Source: Sinisalibacter aestuarii (GTDB lineage Bacteria > Pseudomonadota > Alphaproteobacteria > Rhodobacterales > Rhodobacteraceae). From it: DNA of 64,000 bases. The notes under the pieces were generated by a model. It was not told the origin of the DNA. It searched no databases and was given only the letters and a program-made list of their open reading frames with translations. The DNA lies in NCBI RefSeq assembly GCF_027923545.1, contig NZ_BROH01000009.1, positions 1 through 64,000 of the forward strand, written 5' to 3'. Shown in pieces: positions 15,388 through 25,445 of this stretch (position 1 is the stretch's first letter; each line of letters begins with the position of its first letter). The position numbers were made by a program, and so were the translations under genes.

Positions 15388-18300
15388 TCACGAACAACCC
15401 GTCGTGCCACCGCAGGTATTGCACTTCAGGCAGGTGCCGTTGCGCACCAGCGTGTAATTGCCGCATTCGGGGCACGGATCACCCTCGTAGCCCTGCATCC
15501 TGGCCTTGATGCGCGCATCCACCGTGGTCACCGTGCCGGAGGACAGCGCCGTCGAGCCGGTGGTGCCGGTCGATTTCAGCATCGTGCCGCCGGCAAGCCC
15601 GTCGGCCGTTTCCGGCACCAGGGTGTGCAGCGCCTCTTCCGGGTCCGCCGCGGCGAAGCCGGCACTGCCCTGGGCGCCGCCCTGCAGCACGACCAGCTCT
15701 TGCGGCAGGCGCTTGCGCAGATAGCCGGTGGAGCTGATCTGCTTCAGAACCTCCAGGCTGCGCGATGCGGCTGTTTCGCTCATCTCCTTGATATTGCTCA
15801 CACCTTCCTCTTCGCCACGGCCCAGATCGTCAAAGGTCGAGCCTTCGGGTTTGACATGGGCCAGGTCCGTGCGGTCGAGGTAGGACACGGCAAGCTCGCG
15901 GAAAATGTAATCGAGGATCGAGGTCGCGTTCTTGATCGTGTCGTTGCCCTGCACCATGCCCGCCGGTTCGAACTTGGTGAAGGTGAAGGCGTCGACGAAT
16001 TCCTCCAGCGGCACGCCATATTGGAGGCCGACCGAAACCGCGATGGCGAAGTTGTTCATCATCGCCCGGAAGCCCGCGCCTTCCTTGTGCATGTCGATGA
16101 AGATCTCGCCGAGCGCCCCATCCTTGTATTCGCCGGTGCGCAGGTAGACCTTGTGGCCGCCCACCACCGCCTTCTGGGTGTAGCCCTTGCGGCGTTCGGG
16201 AAGTTTCTCGCGGCCAGCGCGGGCCACTTCCTTGATGATGACCTTCTCCACGATCTTCTCGGCCAGCACTTCCGCCTTCTGGTGCGGGGTGCCGGTGGCG
16301 AGCACCTCTTCGGCCTCCTCGTCATCCTCGACGAGCGCCGAGGCGAGCGGCTGGCTCAGCTTCGAGCCGTCGCGGTAGAGCGCGTTGGCTTTCACGCCGA
16401 GGCTCCACGAAAGCTCATAGGCTTTCTGGCAATCCTCGATGGTGGCGTCGTTGGGCATGTTCACCGTCTTCGAGATCGCGCCCGAGATGAAGCTCTGCGC
16501 CGCCGCCATCATGTAGATATGGCTGTCGGTCGAGAGGGTGCGCCTGCCCTTGCGGCCCGAGGGGTTGGCCGTGTCGAACACGTTGTAATGCTCTTCCTTC
16601 AGGTGCGGCGCGCCCTCGGTGGTGCCGGTGCCGATCGCATGGTCGTTGGCGGCCTCGATATCGGCGCGGGTGAAGCCCAGATGGCGCAGCATGTCGAAGG
16701 ACGGGTCATTGAGCTGCTCATCGGTCAGCCCGAGGCTTTGCTTGCAGAAATCCTCGCCCAGCGTCCACTGGTTGAACAGGAAGCGGATGTCGAAGGCGCC
16801 CTTGAGGCTGGATTCGATCTTTTCGATCTCGGCCTCGCCGAAGCCCTTCTGCATCAGCGTTGCGGTGTTGATCCCCGGCGCGTTGCCAAGGGTGCCGTGA
16901 CCCACCGCATAAGCGATGATTTCCTCGATCTGGCTCGACGAATAGCCGAGCGCCTCAAGGCCGGCGGGCACCGAGCGGTTGATGATCTTGAAGTAGCCGC
17001 CGCCGGCCAGCTTCTTGAACTTCACCAGCGCGAAATCGGGCTCGATGCCGGTGGTGTCGCAATCCATCACAAGGCCGATGGTGCCGGTCGGCGCGATCAC
17101 CGAAACCTGGGCGTTGCGGTAACCGTGCGCCTCACCCAGCGCCAGCGCCTCGTCCCAGCAGCCCATGGCCAGATCCACCAGCTTGCGGTCGGGGCAGTTG
17201 GTGTGGTCCAGCGCCACCGGCTTCACGGTCAGGCTGTCATAGCCCTCCTCGGCGCCATAGGCGGCGGTGCGGTGGTTGCGGATCACCCGCAGCATGTGCT
17301 GGGCGTTGCGGGCATAGCCGTCAAACGCGCCCAGCTCGCCCGCCATCTCGGCGGAGGTGGCGTAGGCCGTGCCGGTCATGATCGCGGTCAGCGCGCCGGT
17401 GAGCGCCCGGCCCTCTTTCGAATCGTAGCCGTAGCCCATGTTCATCAAGAGCCCGCCGACGTTGGCGTAACCAAGGCCCAGCGTGCGGAAATCATACGAC
17501 AATTGCGCGATTTCCTTCGACGGGAACTGCGCCATCATCACCGAGATTTCCAGCGTGATCGTCCACAGCCGGGTGGCGTGCATGTAGTCTTCGGCCTGGA
17601 ACTCGCCGCCTTCAAGGAATTGCAGCAGGTTCATCGAGGCCAGGTTGCAGGCGGTGTCGTCGAGGAACATGTATTCCGAGCACGGGTTCGAGCCGCGGAT
17701 CTCGCCATCCGCCGGGCAGGTGTGCCAGTCGTTGATCGTATCGTGATACTGGATGCCCGGATCGGCCGAGGCCCAGGCGGCATGGCCGATCTGCTCCCAC
17801 AGATCGCGCGCCTTGATCGTCTTGGCGACCCCGCCATCGGTGCGGCGGATCAGTTCCCAGTCGGCATCGTCCTTGACGGCTTGCAGGAAGGCATCGGTGA
17901 CGCGCACGGTATTGTTCGAGTTCTGGCCCGATACGGTGGCATAGGCTTCGCTGTCCCAGTCGGTGTCATAGGTCGGGAATTCGATCGAGCTGTAGCCCTG
18001 ACGCGCGTAGTCGAGCACGCGCTTGACGTAATTCTCCGGGATCGCGACCTTTTTCGCATCGCGGATCGCCGTCTTGAGGGTTTCGTTCACCTTCGGATCG
18101 GTGGCGTCTTCGATCGCGCCGTCCCAGGCGCGGATCGCGGCGAAGATCTGGTTGAGATGCATCTCGTGCATCTTCGAGCCGGCGACGAGCGAGGCCACCT
18201 TCTGCTCTTCCTTCACCTTCCAGTTGATATATTCCTCGATATCCGGGTGGTCGGCGTCGACGATCACCATCTTCGCCGCCCGGCGCGTGGTGCCGCCCGA

Positions 18301-19107
18301 CTTGATCGCGCCCGCCGCGCGGTCGCCGATCTTGAGAAAGCCCATCAGGCCCGAGGATTTGCCGCCGCCCGAGAGCGGCTCGTTGGCCGCGCGCAGCGAC
18401 GAGAAGTTGGTGCCGGTGCCGGAGCCGTATTTGAACAGACGCGCCTCGCGCACCCAGAGATCCATGATGCCGCCATCGCCGACAAGATCGTCGCCAATCG
18501 ACTGGATGAAGCAGGCATGCGGCTGCGGGTGCTCATAGGCCGAGGCCGACTTGGTGAGCTCTTTCGTCTCGTGATCGACGTAGTAATGCCCCTGGCTGGG
18601 GCCGTCGATGCCATAGGCCCAGTGCAGGCCGGTGTTGAACCATTGCGGGCTGTTCGGGGCTGCCATCTGGCCTGCCAGCATGTACCGCATTTCGTCGAAA
18701 TAGGCCTGGGCGTCGGCCTCGGTGGTAAAATAGCCGCCCTTCCAGCCCCAATAGGCCCAGGCGCCCGCAAGGCGATTGAACACCTGCTTGGCCGAGGTTT
18801 CACCGCCAAAGCGCTGATCTTCCGGGAGTTTTTCAAGCGCCGCCTCGTCGGCCACATGCCGCCAGAGGAACGAGGGAACGCCGGTTTCCTTCACCGGCTT
18901 GGTGGCGGCGGGCACACCGGCTTTGCGGAAATATTTCTGGGCGATCACGTCGGACGCCACCTGGCTCCAGTTTTCGGGCACTTCCACGCCTGCGAGGTGG
19001 AAGACCACCTTGCCATCGGGATTGCGGATCTCCGACGATGTCGTGGTGAAGGATATATCGTTATAAGCGTCTTTGCCTGCCTCGGTAAATTTGCGTTCGA
19101 TCTTCAT
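15388..19107 (-). CDS. nrdJ: Vitamin B12-dependent ribonucleotide reductase (class II)
   Basis: NrdJ reduces ribonucleotides to deoxyribonucleotides with adenosylcobalamin as radical source, independent of oxygen. The 1239-residue chain is the long class II form. It shows the family N-terminus [11 protein letters not shown], the substrate-site block [20 protein letters not shown], and a C-terminal Cys-rich tail ([23 protein letters not shown]) that likely shuttles reducing equivalents. I placed the start at 19107, with AAGGGG seven bases upstream, rather than the in-frame ATG at 19140. An NrdR box lies about 200 bp upstream. I saw no second RNR in the window and no cobalamin riboswitch in the leader. 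Confidence 0.96.
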   Translation of the reverse strand: MKIERKFTEAGKDAYNDISFTTTSSEIRNPDGKVVFHLAGVEVPENWSQVASDVIAQKYFRKAGVPAATKPVKETGVPSFLWRHVADEAALEKLPEDQRFGGETSAKQVFNRLAGAWAYWGWKGGYFTTEADAQAYFDEMRYMLAGQMAAPNSPQWFNTGLHWAYGIDGPSQGHYYVDHETKELTKSASAYEHPQPHACFIQSIGDDLVGDGGIMDLWVREARLFKYGSGTGTNFSSLRAANEPLSGGGKSSGLMGFLKIGDRAAGAIKSGGTTRRAAKMVIVDADHPDIEEYINWKVKEEQKVASLVAGSKMHEMHLNQIFAAIRAWDGAIEDATDPKVNETLKTAIRDAKKVAIPENYVKRVLDYARQGYSSIEFPTYDTDWDSEAYATVSGQNSNNTVRVTDAFLQAVKDDADWELIRRTDGGVAKTIKARDLWEQIGHAAWASADPGIQYHDTINDWHTCPADGEIRGSNPCSEYMFLDDTACNLASMNLLQFLEGGEFQAEDYMHATRLWTITLEISVMMAQFPSKEIAQLSYDFRTLGLGYANVGGLLMNMGYGYDSKEGRALTGALTAIMTGTAYATSAEMAGELGAFDGYARNAQHMLRVIRNHRTAAYGAEEGYDSLTVKPVALDHTNCPDRKLVDLAMGCWDEALALGEAHGYRNAQVSVIAPTGTIGLVMDCDTTGIEPDFALVKFKKLAGGGYFKIINRSVPAGLEALGYSSSQIEEIIAYAVGHGTLGNAPGINTATLMQKGFGEAEIEKIESSLKGAFDIRFLFNQWTLGEDFCKQSLGLTDEQLNDPSFDMLRHLGFTRADIEAANDHAIGTGTTEGAPHLKEEHYNVFDTANPSGRKGRRTLSTDSHIYMMAAAQSFISGAISKTVNMPNDATIEDCQKAYELSWSLGVKANALYRDGSKLSQPLASALVEDDEEAEEVLATGTPHQKAEVLAEKIVEKVIIKEVARAGREKLPERRKGYTQKAVVGGHKVYLRTGEYKDGALGEIFIDMHKEGAGFRAMMNNFAIAVSVGLQYGVPLEEFVDAFTFTKFEPAGMVQGNDTIKNATSILDYIFRELAVSYLDRTDLAHVKPEGSTFDDLGRGEEEGVSNIKEMSETAASRSLEVLKQISSTGYLRKRLPQELVVLQGGAQGSAGFAAADPEEALHTLVPETADGLAGGTMLKSTGTTGSTALSSGTVTTVDARIKARMQGYEGDPCPECGNYTLVRNGTCLKCNTCGGTTGCS

Positions 19108-19709
19108 ATCGGCCCCTTCGTCTGCCACCCGCCTTTTCATGCGGATTGAATTGATACCTCCCGGTCAGGCGATAAGCAGGAAAAGGATAGTGATGGACGG
19201 CCAAAGAGGGGCCGCCGCCGACCGATGACGCGATCAACGCTTTATCGCTCCCCACCTCTGAGCGGGGCTGCTCGATACCAAGGTCTTCCTATCCCTACCT
19301 GCCCAACGGCCACACTATATATTGTGGCTTGCCGACCAGCTCGCACAAACTGGCGTAGGCTTAACGAAATATCAACGTCCAATTTTCATGTTTTTTGCTT
19401 GACGCGGGCGCCGGTTTGCGCGGCTCCGAGTCGGCGCCTGTGGGCGATTTGTGGACAGAGCGGGAAACGGCCCGTTTTTTCAGGCCCTTCCCCCACGCTT
19501 CTTGCGCAGCGCTTCAGCCTGCCCCCGGCAATGGCGAAAACGCCGCAGCAGACCCAAAGCGCGGCAGGGCTGCAACAGGCAAGCGCCAGCCTGGGTGAAA
19601 TGTTGGATTAGCGTAAGAATCGGGCAGAAAGCACACCAGATTTCGGCCCTGCTGATCGAAATCCACTGTATGTTGTGGTTTCCCAAAGGGTTGGGCCAAA
19701 CGGTGAAGA
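19108..19709. other. Long intergenic region upstream of nrdJ
   Basis: About 600 bp without a credible gene separate nrdJ from tRNA-Pro. It contains the NrdR box at 19312-19327 and so a leader of about 200 nt for nrdJ with a GC hairpin near 19250-19265. I looked for a cobalamin-riboswitch B12 box in this leader and found none. The distal part (19380-19640) has small inverted repeats, for example GATTTCG/CGAAATC at 19639-19663, that may end the tRNA transcript. Confidence 0.5.
19312..19327 (-). promoter_or_regulatory. NrdR box upstream of nrdJ
   Basis: ACACTATATATTGTGG matches the 16-bp NrdR consensus (ACACWATATATWGTGT) with one mismatch in the last position, and CCACACTATATATTGTGG is nearly palindromic. 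Its TATA-rich centre probably overlaps the promoter -10. NrdR is the nucleotide-sensing repressor of RNR genes. I found no clear second box at the usual distance of about 31 bp. Confidence 0.8.
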
Positions 19710-19786
19710 TGGTCGGGACGGCGAGATTCGAACTCACGGCCTCCTGTACCCAAAACAGGCGCGCTACCAGGCTGCGCTACGCCCCG
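19710..19786 (-). tRNA. tRNA-Pro (TGG anticodon), CCA encoded
   Basis: On the minus strand the 77 bases from CGGGGCG to CCA fold as a tRNA. The acceptor arm pairs CGGGGCG with CGTCCCG (one G-U), and the anticodon stem CCTGT/ACAGG encloses the loop TTTGGGT with anticodon TGG. The T arm contains GTTCGAATC. The 3' CCA is encoded. It lies 54 bp downstream of the DUF192 gene on the same strand. Confidence 0.95.
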
Positions 19787-19840
19787 ACGGCGGTGTCATA
19801 CAGAGGCCCGCCGGAATTGGGAAGCCTTGTTGCGCCACGA

Positions 19841-20317
19841 TCACTCGGCGCAGGGCCAGGCCGCGTCAGATCCGAAGGCCGGGTGGCGCAGCTCGTCGCC
19901 CGGCGCGATTCCCAGCATCGCCGCAAGCCCGCCCCTGATCTCAAGCACCGCAATCACCCCGTCGCCGCCGCCGATCGGCGTCAAATCGCCGGGTTGGGCC
20001 ATCGCATGCACATGCTGCACCACACCCTCGGGAGTGACGAAAACCATGTCGAGCGGAATGAGCGTATTCTTCATCCAGAACCGCGGATCACCGGCGCGCG
20101 GATAGACGAAGAGCATCCCCTGCGAGGTGCCCAGGCTCTCGCGGAACATCAGCCCCTGCGCCCGCTCGGCATCGTCATCGGCAATCTCGACGGTGAACCG
20201 CGCCTCGCCAAAGCCGCCCCGGATATCGAGCCGCTCGGGCGCGCAGACATCTCCGGCCCAGGCCGCCTGTGCGAAAGCTGCCAGCGCAAATCCTGCCGCT
20301 GCCAGCCCTGCCCTCAC
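19841..20317 (-). CDS. DUF192 family secreted protein
   Basis: The 158-residue protein begins with a signal peptide (LAAAGFALAAFAQAAWA, cleavage after AWA). The DUF192 core follows, with AERAQGLMFRESL, GMLFVYP and RFWMKNTLIPLDMVFV. DUF192 proteins are periplasmic or extracellular beta-sandwich domains with unknown function. The start is a GTG at 20317 that overlaps the TGA of the cold-shock gene as GTGA, implying translation coupling; no ATG gives the signal peptide. Confidence 0.85.
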   Translation of the reverse strand: MRAGLAAAGFALAAFAQAAWAGDVCAPERLDIRGGFGEARFTVEIADDDAERAQGLMFRESLGTSQGMLFVYPRAGDPRFWMKNTLIPLDMVFVTPEGVVQHVHAMAQPGDLTPIGGGDGVIAVLEIRGGLAAMLGIAPGDELRHPAFGSDAAWPCAE

Positions 20318-20886
20318 GCGCCCTCGCCTTCGTCGCCGCCGTCGCCTTCGTCGCCGCCCAGCGCCATGTCCCAGGCGCAGACCAGCACCGCCATCCGGCC
20401 GCGCGATCCGTCGATCACCCGCAGGCAGACGGCCTCGCCCGGCTGCAGATCGGAAAAGCCCGACCGGCGCAGAACCTCGATATGGATGAACACGTCTTCC
20501 GGCTTGCCGAAGACGTTGGCGAAGCCGAAGCCCTTGCCCTTGTCGAACCATTTGATTCGGGCCGGCTCCAGCGGGCCGGCCTCTGACAGGTCGACCTGAT
20601 CGTGCTGCAAAACGTCGGAGCTTGCCTCCGCGCTTTCGGGCGGTTCGATGGCCAGCACCTCGACGGCCTGCATCCCGCGTTTGGTCGTCTGCGCGATCAA
20701 CTCGATCTGCGCGCCGTCCGCCACGGAACTCTGGCCGAAGTTTCGCAATACATTTGCGTGCAGCAGGATATCCGGCCGCCCCTGATCCACCACCACGAAG
20801 CCGAAGCCCTTGGCTGGATCAAACCATTTTACTTGCCCGCGCACGGTTTCCCGCTCGCCGGCGACCTCATCATGATCTTTCGTCAT
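20314..20886 (-). CDS. Two-domain cold-shock protein
   Basis: The 190-residue protein contains two cold-shock domains joined by an acidic linker. Domain 1 (about residues 15-80) has GQVKWFDPAKGFGFVVVD and DILLHANVL. Domain 2 (about 110-175) has ARIKWFDKGKGFGFANV and DVFIHIEVL. Both keep RNP1 (KGFGF) and a recognisable RNP2. The C-terminus is a Gly/Asp/Glu tail. CspD-like double-domain proteins of this kind occur across Rhodobacteraceae and bind single-stranded RNA or DNA. The start at 20886 (MTKDHDEV) is chosen over one 13 codons upstream. About 200 AT-rich bases upstream likely hold its promoter and 5' leader. Confidence 0.9.
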   Translation of the reverse strand: MTKDHDEVAGERETVRGQVKWFDPAKGFGFVVVDQGRPDILLHANVLRNFGQSSVADGAQIELIAQTTKRGMQAVEVLAIEPPESAEASSDVLQHDQVDLSEAGPLEPARIKWFDKGKGFGFANVFGKPEDVFIHIEVLRRSGFSDLQPGEAVCLRVIDGSRGRMAVLVCAWDMALGGDEGDGGDEGEGA

Positions 20887-21097
20887 GTCGCGCGCTTCCC
20901 GCGATGTGTTCGCATCCCACCACATATCTGCGACAGAACGTTGTTATGTGCAACCAACTAAAACATATACTTTTGTACAGAACACCATATCACGGATTTT
21001 TCGTTGCGTCACATTGGGGATAGGTGAATCACGAATAATCATCCGCAAGGCGAAACGCCCGCCGGAGCTGTATGCATAGGTTGAGTAGCGGGCCGAG

Positions 21098-21703
21098 TCA
21101 GGGGTTGAGGCGCTGCACATCCCAGGCGGCATCGACGCTGTCGCGCCGCCAGCGGAATCGGTCATGCAGCCGGAAGGCGCCATCGGCCCAGAACTCGATC
21201 TCAAGCGGCCGGATCCGGTAGCCGCCCCAGAAATCCGGGCGCGGCGGATGCAGCCCGAGCCGGGGGGTGAGCCGCGCCACCTCGGCCATCAGCGCCGCCC
21301 GGCTGTCGAGCGGCTGGCTCTGCTGCGAGGCCCAGGCGCCGAGCCGGCTCTTGAGGCTGCGCGAGGCGAAATAGGCATCGGCCTGTTCCCCCTCCTCGCG
21401 CGTCACCAGCCCGCGCACCCGCAACTGACGGCGCAGGCTTTTCCAATGCATCACGAAGGCCGCCTTGCCCGCGCCCTCGATCTCGCCCGCCTTGGCGGAG
21501 CCGTAATTGGTGTAGAAAACGAAAGCGTCCGGCTCGATCTCTTTCAGCAGCACCATACGCACATTCGGCAGCCCGTCGGCATCGACACTGGCCAGTGCCA
21601 TCGCATTCGGATCGTTGAGCTCCAGCGCCTCGGCCTCGTCGAGCCAGTCCTGGGCGATCCGGAACGGATCGTCGCCCGCGAAAATGCCCGTTCTGTCACT
21701 CAT
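21098..21703 (-). CDS. pdxH: Pyridoxamine 5'-phosphate oxidase
   Basis: PdxH oxidises pyridoxine- or pyridoxamine-5'-phosphate to PLP using FMN and oxygen. The 201-residue protein has the FMN-binding split-barrel text [21 protein letters not shown], the [14 protein letters not shown] block and the conserved C-terminus WDVQRLNP. It diverges from fabI across 122 bp. Confidence 0.95.
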   Translation of the reverse strand: MSDRTGIFAGDDPFRIAQDWLDEAEALELNDPNAMALASVDADGLPNVRMVLLKEIEPDAFVFYTNYGSAKAGEIEGAGKAAFVMHWKSLRRQLRVRGLVTREEGEQADAYFASRSLKSRLGAWASQQSQPLDSRAALMAEVARLTPRLGLHPPRPDFWGGYRIRPLEIEFWADGAFRLHDRFRWRRDSVDAAWDVQRLNP

Positions 21704-21761
21704 GCCGGCCTCCGTCTTCGCGCCCCGATTGCCGCCACGTCAGCACAGCCTCGTGGCAGGC

Positions 21762-21790
21762 TTGAAGCAGTCCGATCAATCGCCTAAACC
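21762..21790 (+). promoter_or_regulatory. Candidate fabI promoter
   Basis: TTGAAG at 21762-21767 and TAAACC at 21785-21790 are spaced by 17 bp, about 36 bp upstream of the fabI start. The -35 is reasonable, the -10 weak. Confidence 0.3.
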
Positions 21791-21825
21791 GACTTAACCG
21801 ATAGTAGCGGGACGGGGAACAGCGA

Positions 21826-22650
21826 ATGTCGAACGGGTTGATGAACGGCAAGCGGGGCCTGATCATGGGGCTCGCCAACGACAAGAGCATGGCCTGGGGC
21901 ATCGCGAAAGCGCTGAGCGACGCGGGTGCCGAACTGGCCATCTCCTATCAGGGCGAGACCATGCGAAAACGGGCCATCCCGCTGGCCGAACAACTCGGCG
22001 CTCCCATCGTCGCCGAATGCGACGTGTCGGACGACGCCTCCGTGGATGCGCTGTTCGGCCGGCTGGAGGAGAGCTGGGGCAAGATCGACTTTCTCGTTCA
22101 CGCCATCGGCTTTTCCGACAAGTCGCAGCTGCGCGGCAAATACGCCGATACGACGCGCGACAATTTTCTGCTGACGATGGATATCTCCGTCTATTCCTTC
22201 ACCGCCGTGGCCCGCCGCGCCGCCGCGCTGATGCCCGATGGCGGCGCGATGGTGACGCTCACCTATCTCGGCGGCGAGCGCGTCATGCCGCATTACAACG
22301 TGATGGGCGTGGCCAAGGCCGCGCTGGAGGCCAGCGTGCGCTATCTCGCCGAGGATTTCGGCAGGGATGGCATCCGCGTCAACGGCATCTCCGCCGGGCC
22401 GATCAAGACGCTGGCCGCCTCCGGCATCGGCGATTTTCGCTATATTCTGAAGTGGAACGAGCTTAATTCGCCGCTGCGCCGCAACGTGACCATCGACGAT
22501 GTGGGCAACTCGGCGCTCTATCTGCTCTCCGATCTCGGTGCCGGCGTGACGGGCGAGACCCACCATGTCGATGCCGGCTATCACGCGGTGGGTATGAAGG
22601 CAGTGGATTCGCCCGATATCGACGTGTCCAACGGGAGGAAAGACGCATGA
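21826..22650 (+). CDS. fabI: Enoyl-ACP reductase (NADH) FabI
   Basis: FabI carries out the last reduction in each cycle of type II fatty-acid synthesis. The 274-residue SDR protein has the FabI-specific cofactor loop [17 protein letters not shown] and the catalytic Tyr147 and Tyr157 with Lys164 (YNVMGVAK, the Y-x6-K of FabI). The Gly-x3-Gly of ordinary SDRs is altered in the FabI manner. Its stop overlaps the gpt start as ATGA. Confidence 0.96.
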   Translation: MSNGLMNGKRGLIMGLANDKSMAWGIAKALSDAGAELAISYQGETMRKRAIPLAEQLGAPIVAECDVSDDASVDALFGRLEESWGKIDFLVHAIGFSDKSQLRGKYADTTRDNFLLTMDISVYSFTAVARRAAALMPDGGAMVTLTYLGGERVMPHYNVMGVAKAALEASVRYLAEDFGRDGIRVNGISAGPIKTLAASGIGDFRYILKWNELNSPLRRNVTIDDVGNSALYLLSDLGAGVTGETHHVDAGYHAVGMKAVDSPDIDVSNGRKDA

Positions 22651-23150
22651 CCGACCGCCTGCCCCACGAAAAGGGCTTTCACGTTTCCTGGGATCAGATC
22701 CACCGCGACAGCCGGGCGCTCGCCTGGCGGCTCGACGGCCACGGGCCGGATGGCGGCGGCTGGAAGGCCGTTGTGGCGATCACCCGCGGCGGCATGGCCC
22801 CGGCGATGATCGTCAGCCGCGAACTGGATATCCGGCTGGTCGATACGATCAGCGTCAAGAGCTACGACCACCAGGCCCAGTCCGAGCCGGTGGTGATCAA
22901 GTCGCCCGACATGGCGATGATGGGCGACGGCACCGGCGTGCTGATCATCGACGACCTCGTCGACACCGGCAAAACCCTCGAAGTGGTGCGCGCCCTGCTG
23001 CCCAAGGCGCATTTCGCCACCGTCTATGCCAAGCCCAAGGGCCGCCCGATGGTGGATACGTTCATCACCGAGGTGAGCCAGGATACGTGGATTTTCTTCC
23101 CGTGGGACATGGCTTTGCAATATGTCGAGCCTTATCGCGGCAAGGACTGA
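22647..23150 (+). CDS. gpt: Xanthine phosphoribosyltransferase
   Basis: Gpt salvages xanthine and guanine to XMP and GMP using PRPP. The 167-residue protein carries the PRPP-binding motif [15 protein letters not shown], preceded by the [12 protein letters not shown] block and followed by the KPKGRPMVD purine-binding segment. It has the size of the E. coli-type enzyme. It is coupled to fabI by a 4-base overlap, an unrelated pathway, so the link is probably only shared expression. Confidence 0.95.
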   Translation: MTDRLPHEKGFHVSWDQIHRDSRALAWRLDGHGPDGGGWKAVVAITRGGMAPAMIVSRELDIRLVDTISVKSYDHQAQSEPVVIKSPDMAMMGDGTGVLIIDDLVDTGKTLEVVRALLPKAHFATVYAKPKGRPMVDTFITEVSQDTWIFFPWDMALQYVEPYRGKD

Positions 23151-23158
23151 GCGAAACC

Positions 23159-23204
23159 CGGTTTCTTTCTAAGAAACCGATCCGAATTCTTAGAAAGAAT
23201 TCGG
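23159..23204. repeat. Double-hairpin element, copy 1
   Basis: Two adjacent perfect hairpins lie between the converging gpt and gamma-carbonic anhydrase genes. The first is CGGTTTCTT-TCT-AAGAAACCG (9-bp stem), the second CCGAATTCTT-AGA-AAGAATTCGG (10-bp stem). The same two-hairpin design recurs at 59461-59507. It probably acts as a bidirectional transcription end or mRNA 3' stabiliser. Confidence 0.85.
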
Positions 23205-23208
23205 CGTC

Positions 23209-23733
23209 TTATCCGATCTTCTTAAGCCCCGCCCGGTAGCGCGCCGCGTTCTCGCGGTAATGCGTGGCCGAGCCGACCAACTTGGCGCGCGCCGCCGCGT
23301 CCAGTTCGCGCACCACCCGGCCCGGGCTGCCCATGACCAGCGATCCCGGCGCGATCTCCTTGCCTTCGGTCACCAGAGCGCCGGCGCCGATCAGGCAGCC
23401 CTCGCCGATCACCGCGCCGTTCAGGATCGTCGCCCCCATGCCGATCAGCGCGCCGTCATGGATCGTGCAGCCATGCAGCATCGCCTTGTGGCCCACGGTC
23501 ACATTGGCACCGATGGTGAGCGGAAAGCCCATATCGGTATGGCAGACCACGTTTTCCTGCAGGTTCGACCCCTCGCCCACCACGACCGGCTCATTGTCGC
23601 CCCTCAGCGTCGCCCCGAACCAGACCGAGGCCCCGGCGCGCAGCACCACCTTGCCGATCAGATTGGCATCGGGGGCGACCCAGGCATCGTCGGCCAGCTC
23701 GGGCGCGATCCCGTCGAGCGAATAGAGCGTCAT
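23209..23733 (-). CDS. Gamma-carbonic anhydrase family protein
   Basis: The 174-residue protein is a left-handed beta-helix of hexapeptide repeats (for example [28 protein letters not shown]) with three metal-type histidines in CHTDMG and GHKAMLHGC. Such YrdA/PaaY-like trimers are related to Cam carbonic anhydrase; activity varies and cannot be read here. Its start overlaps the gmk stop by 4 bases (ATGA), so it is expressed with gmk. Confidence 0.9.
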   Translation of the reverse strand: MTLYSLDGIAPELADDAWVAPDANLIGKVVLRAGASVWFGATLRGDNEPVVVGEGSNLQENVVCHTDMGFPLTIGANVTVGHKAMLHGCTIHDGALIGMGATILNGAVIGEGCLIGAGALVTEGKEIAPGSLVMGSPGRVVRELDAAARAKLVGSATHYRENAARYRAGLKKIG

Positions 23734-24380
23734 TCCAGATCCTCGAATTCCGATTGCAGGCCACGGATGAAATCGAACAGGCCCGGCTGCTGGGCCTGGC
23801 GCAGCCGTTCGGCGATGACGATGGTCTTGAGTTTTTCAAACGTCACGTCGAGATCGTCATTGACCAGAACGTAATCGTAGCCGTGCCAATGGCTGATCTC
23901 GTCCCAGCTTTTCTGCATCCGCTTCTGGATCACATCGGCCGCATCCTGCCCCCGGCTCACCAGCCGGCGGCGCAGTTCGGTGATGGAGGGCGGCAAAACG
24001 AACACCGAAAGCACATGATCGCGCAGCGCCGAATGCTTGATCTGCTCGGCGCCCTGCCAGTCCACGTCGAACAGCACATCGCGCCCGGCGTCGATCGCCT
24101 CTTTCACCGGCGCCATCGGCGAGCCGTAGAAATTGCCGAACACATGGGCATGTTCCAGCATCGCACCATCGGCCACCATCTTCTTGAACGCGGCTTCGCT
24201 GACGAAATGGTAATGCACCCCGTCCTCTTCACCAGGGCGCGGCTTGCGGGTGGTGGCCGAGACCGAAAAGCTCAGCGTCTCATCCCAGTCCATCAACTTG
24301 CGCGCCAGCGTCGTCTTGCCCGCACCCGAGGGCGAGGACAGGATGATCAGAAGGCCGCGGCGAGTGCTGTTCATACCCAT
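23730..24380 (-). CDS. gmk: Guanylate kinase
   Basis: Gmk phosphorylates GMP to GDP, needed for GTP and (p)ppGpp pools. The 216-residue protein has the P-loop [11 protein letters not shown] at about residues 15-25, the GMP-binding block [21 protein letters not shown] and the lid region RLVSRGQD. An alternative ATG lies two codons downstream. It follows yicC by only three bases. Confidence 0.96.
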   Translation of the reverse strand: MGMNSTRRGLLIILSSPSGAGKTTLARKLMDWDETLSFSVSATTRKPRPGEEDGVHYHFVSEAAFKKMVADGAMLEHAHVFGNFYGSPMAPVKEAIDAGRDVLFDVDWQGAEQIKHSALRDHVLSVFVLPPSITELRRRLVSRGQDAADVIQKRMQKSWDEISHWHGYDYVLVNDDLDVTFEKLKTIVIAERLRQAQQPGLFDFIRGLQSEFEDLE

Positions 24381-24383
24381 CCC

Positions 24384-25274
24384 CTATTCCACGTTCTGAA
24401 CCTGTTCGCGCATCTGGTCGATCACCGCCTTGAGATCGAGCCCGATGCGGGTCAGTTCCTGGTATTGCGATTTCGAACACAGCGTGTTGGCCTCGCGGTT
24501 GAACTCCTGCATCAGAAAGTCGAGCTTGCGCCCGCGCGCCTCTTCGCCCGCCAGCAGGGAGCGGGCCTGGGCGACATGGGCGCGCAGCCGGTCGATCTCT
24601 TCGCGCACGTCGGATTTGACCGCGATCAGCGCCAGTTCCTGCGCCACCCGGTCGGCATCGGCGCCGTCGGTATTGTCGATCACCCGGGCGAGCGCGCTTT
24701 GCAGCGCCTCGGCCTGCGCCTCGCGCCGGCCCTCGATGGCGACGCCTGCGTCGCCCACCAGCGCCTCGACCTGGGCAAGCTGATCGGTGAGGATCGCGCC
24801 GAGCGCCGCGCCTTCATGGGCGCGCATCGCGTTGAACGCATCGAGCAGCGCCGGCAGATCGGCGATCAGCGCCTTGGCCAGCGGCGCGGTATCGTCCTCC
24901 TGCGGCGCGGCGTCGATCACCCCGCGCATGGCAGCGATATCCACGGCGGAAGGCCGCGCCAGCTCCATCCCCCGCGCCTCGGCGGCATGGGTGATCTCGG
25001 CGATCAGCGCCAGCGTGCGCTCCAGCGCCACAGGGTCGAGCGCCAGCCCCCCCGCCTCGGCCTCGCGGCTGACCCTGAGCCCGAGCGAGACATTGCCGCG
25101 CGCCACCGCCGCGCCCACCGCCTTGCGCACCGGCTGCTCCAGCCCGTCGATCCATTCCGGCAGCTTGAGCCGCACATCGAGCCCGCGCGCATTCACCGCG
25201 CGGATGTCCCACACCCAGCTCCAGGGGCCGAACTGCCCTTTCAGCGAGGCGAAGCCGGTCATCGAATGGATCAT
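24384..25274 (-). CDS. yicC: YicC family endoribonuclease
   Basis: The 296-residue protein has the N-terminal YicC signature MTGFASLKGQFG and the VNARGLDVRLKLPEW block. The C-terminal DUF1732 part includes KLDFLMQEFNREANTLCSKS, ending in the acidic EXR-type helix. E. coli YicC is reported as an endoribonuclease that affects small RNA turnover. Association with gmk is common. The gene begins with ATG at 25274 and diverges from the PAS gene. Confidence 0.92.
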   Translation of the reverse strand: MIHSMTGFASLKGQFGPWSWVWDIRAVNARGLDVRLKLPEWIDGLEQPVRKAVGAAVARGNVSLGLRVSREAEAGGLALDPVALERTLALIAEITHAAEARGMELARPSAVDIAAMRGVIDAAPQEDDTAPLAKALIADLPALLDAFNAMRAHEGAALGAILTDQLAQVEALVGDAGVAIEGRREAQAEALQSALARVIDNTDGADADRVAQELALIAVKSDVREEIDRLRAHVAQARSLLAGEEARGRKLDFLMQEFNREANTLCSKSQYQELTRIGLDLKAVIDQMREQVQNVE

Positions 25275-25445
25275 CGCGGACCCCCTTGGAGGTTAACCAT
25301 TTGTTCAGAATTCGCCCCCGCCGGGAGCCGCTTGTGGCACTATAGGGCATCGGCGCCGTGGCCGGTCTTTCGTTAACAGACGGGCTACGGCGGGGCAACA
25401 TCGCGGGCGGGTCCGGGGGGACCGCCCCAGCGCAAGGGGGCCGTC

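Noticed and set aside
15322-19149. A 1275-codon open frame on the strand opposite nrdJ
   Set aside because: Its translation is a low-complexity, His/Arg/Gly/Val-rich mirror of the nrdJ codons, as expected for antisense frames in high-GC DNA. nrdJ itself is unmistakable. The same applies to the long frames opposite glnE, mfd, the acylase gene and the RTX genes.
19108-19330. A cobalamin riboswitch in the nrdJ leader
   Set aside because: I looked for the B12-box and its pairing partners on the minus strand and found none; only an NrdR box and a GC hairpin are visible.
19710-19786. tRNA-Pro as an integration site for a mobile element
   Set aside because: No integrase, no duplicated tRNA 3' end and no shift in gene content next to it.
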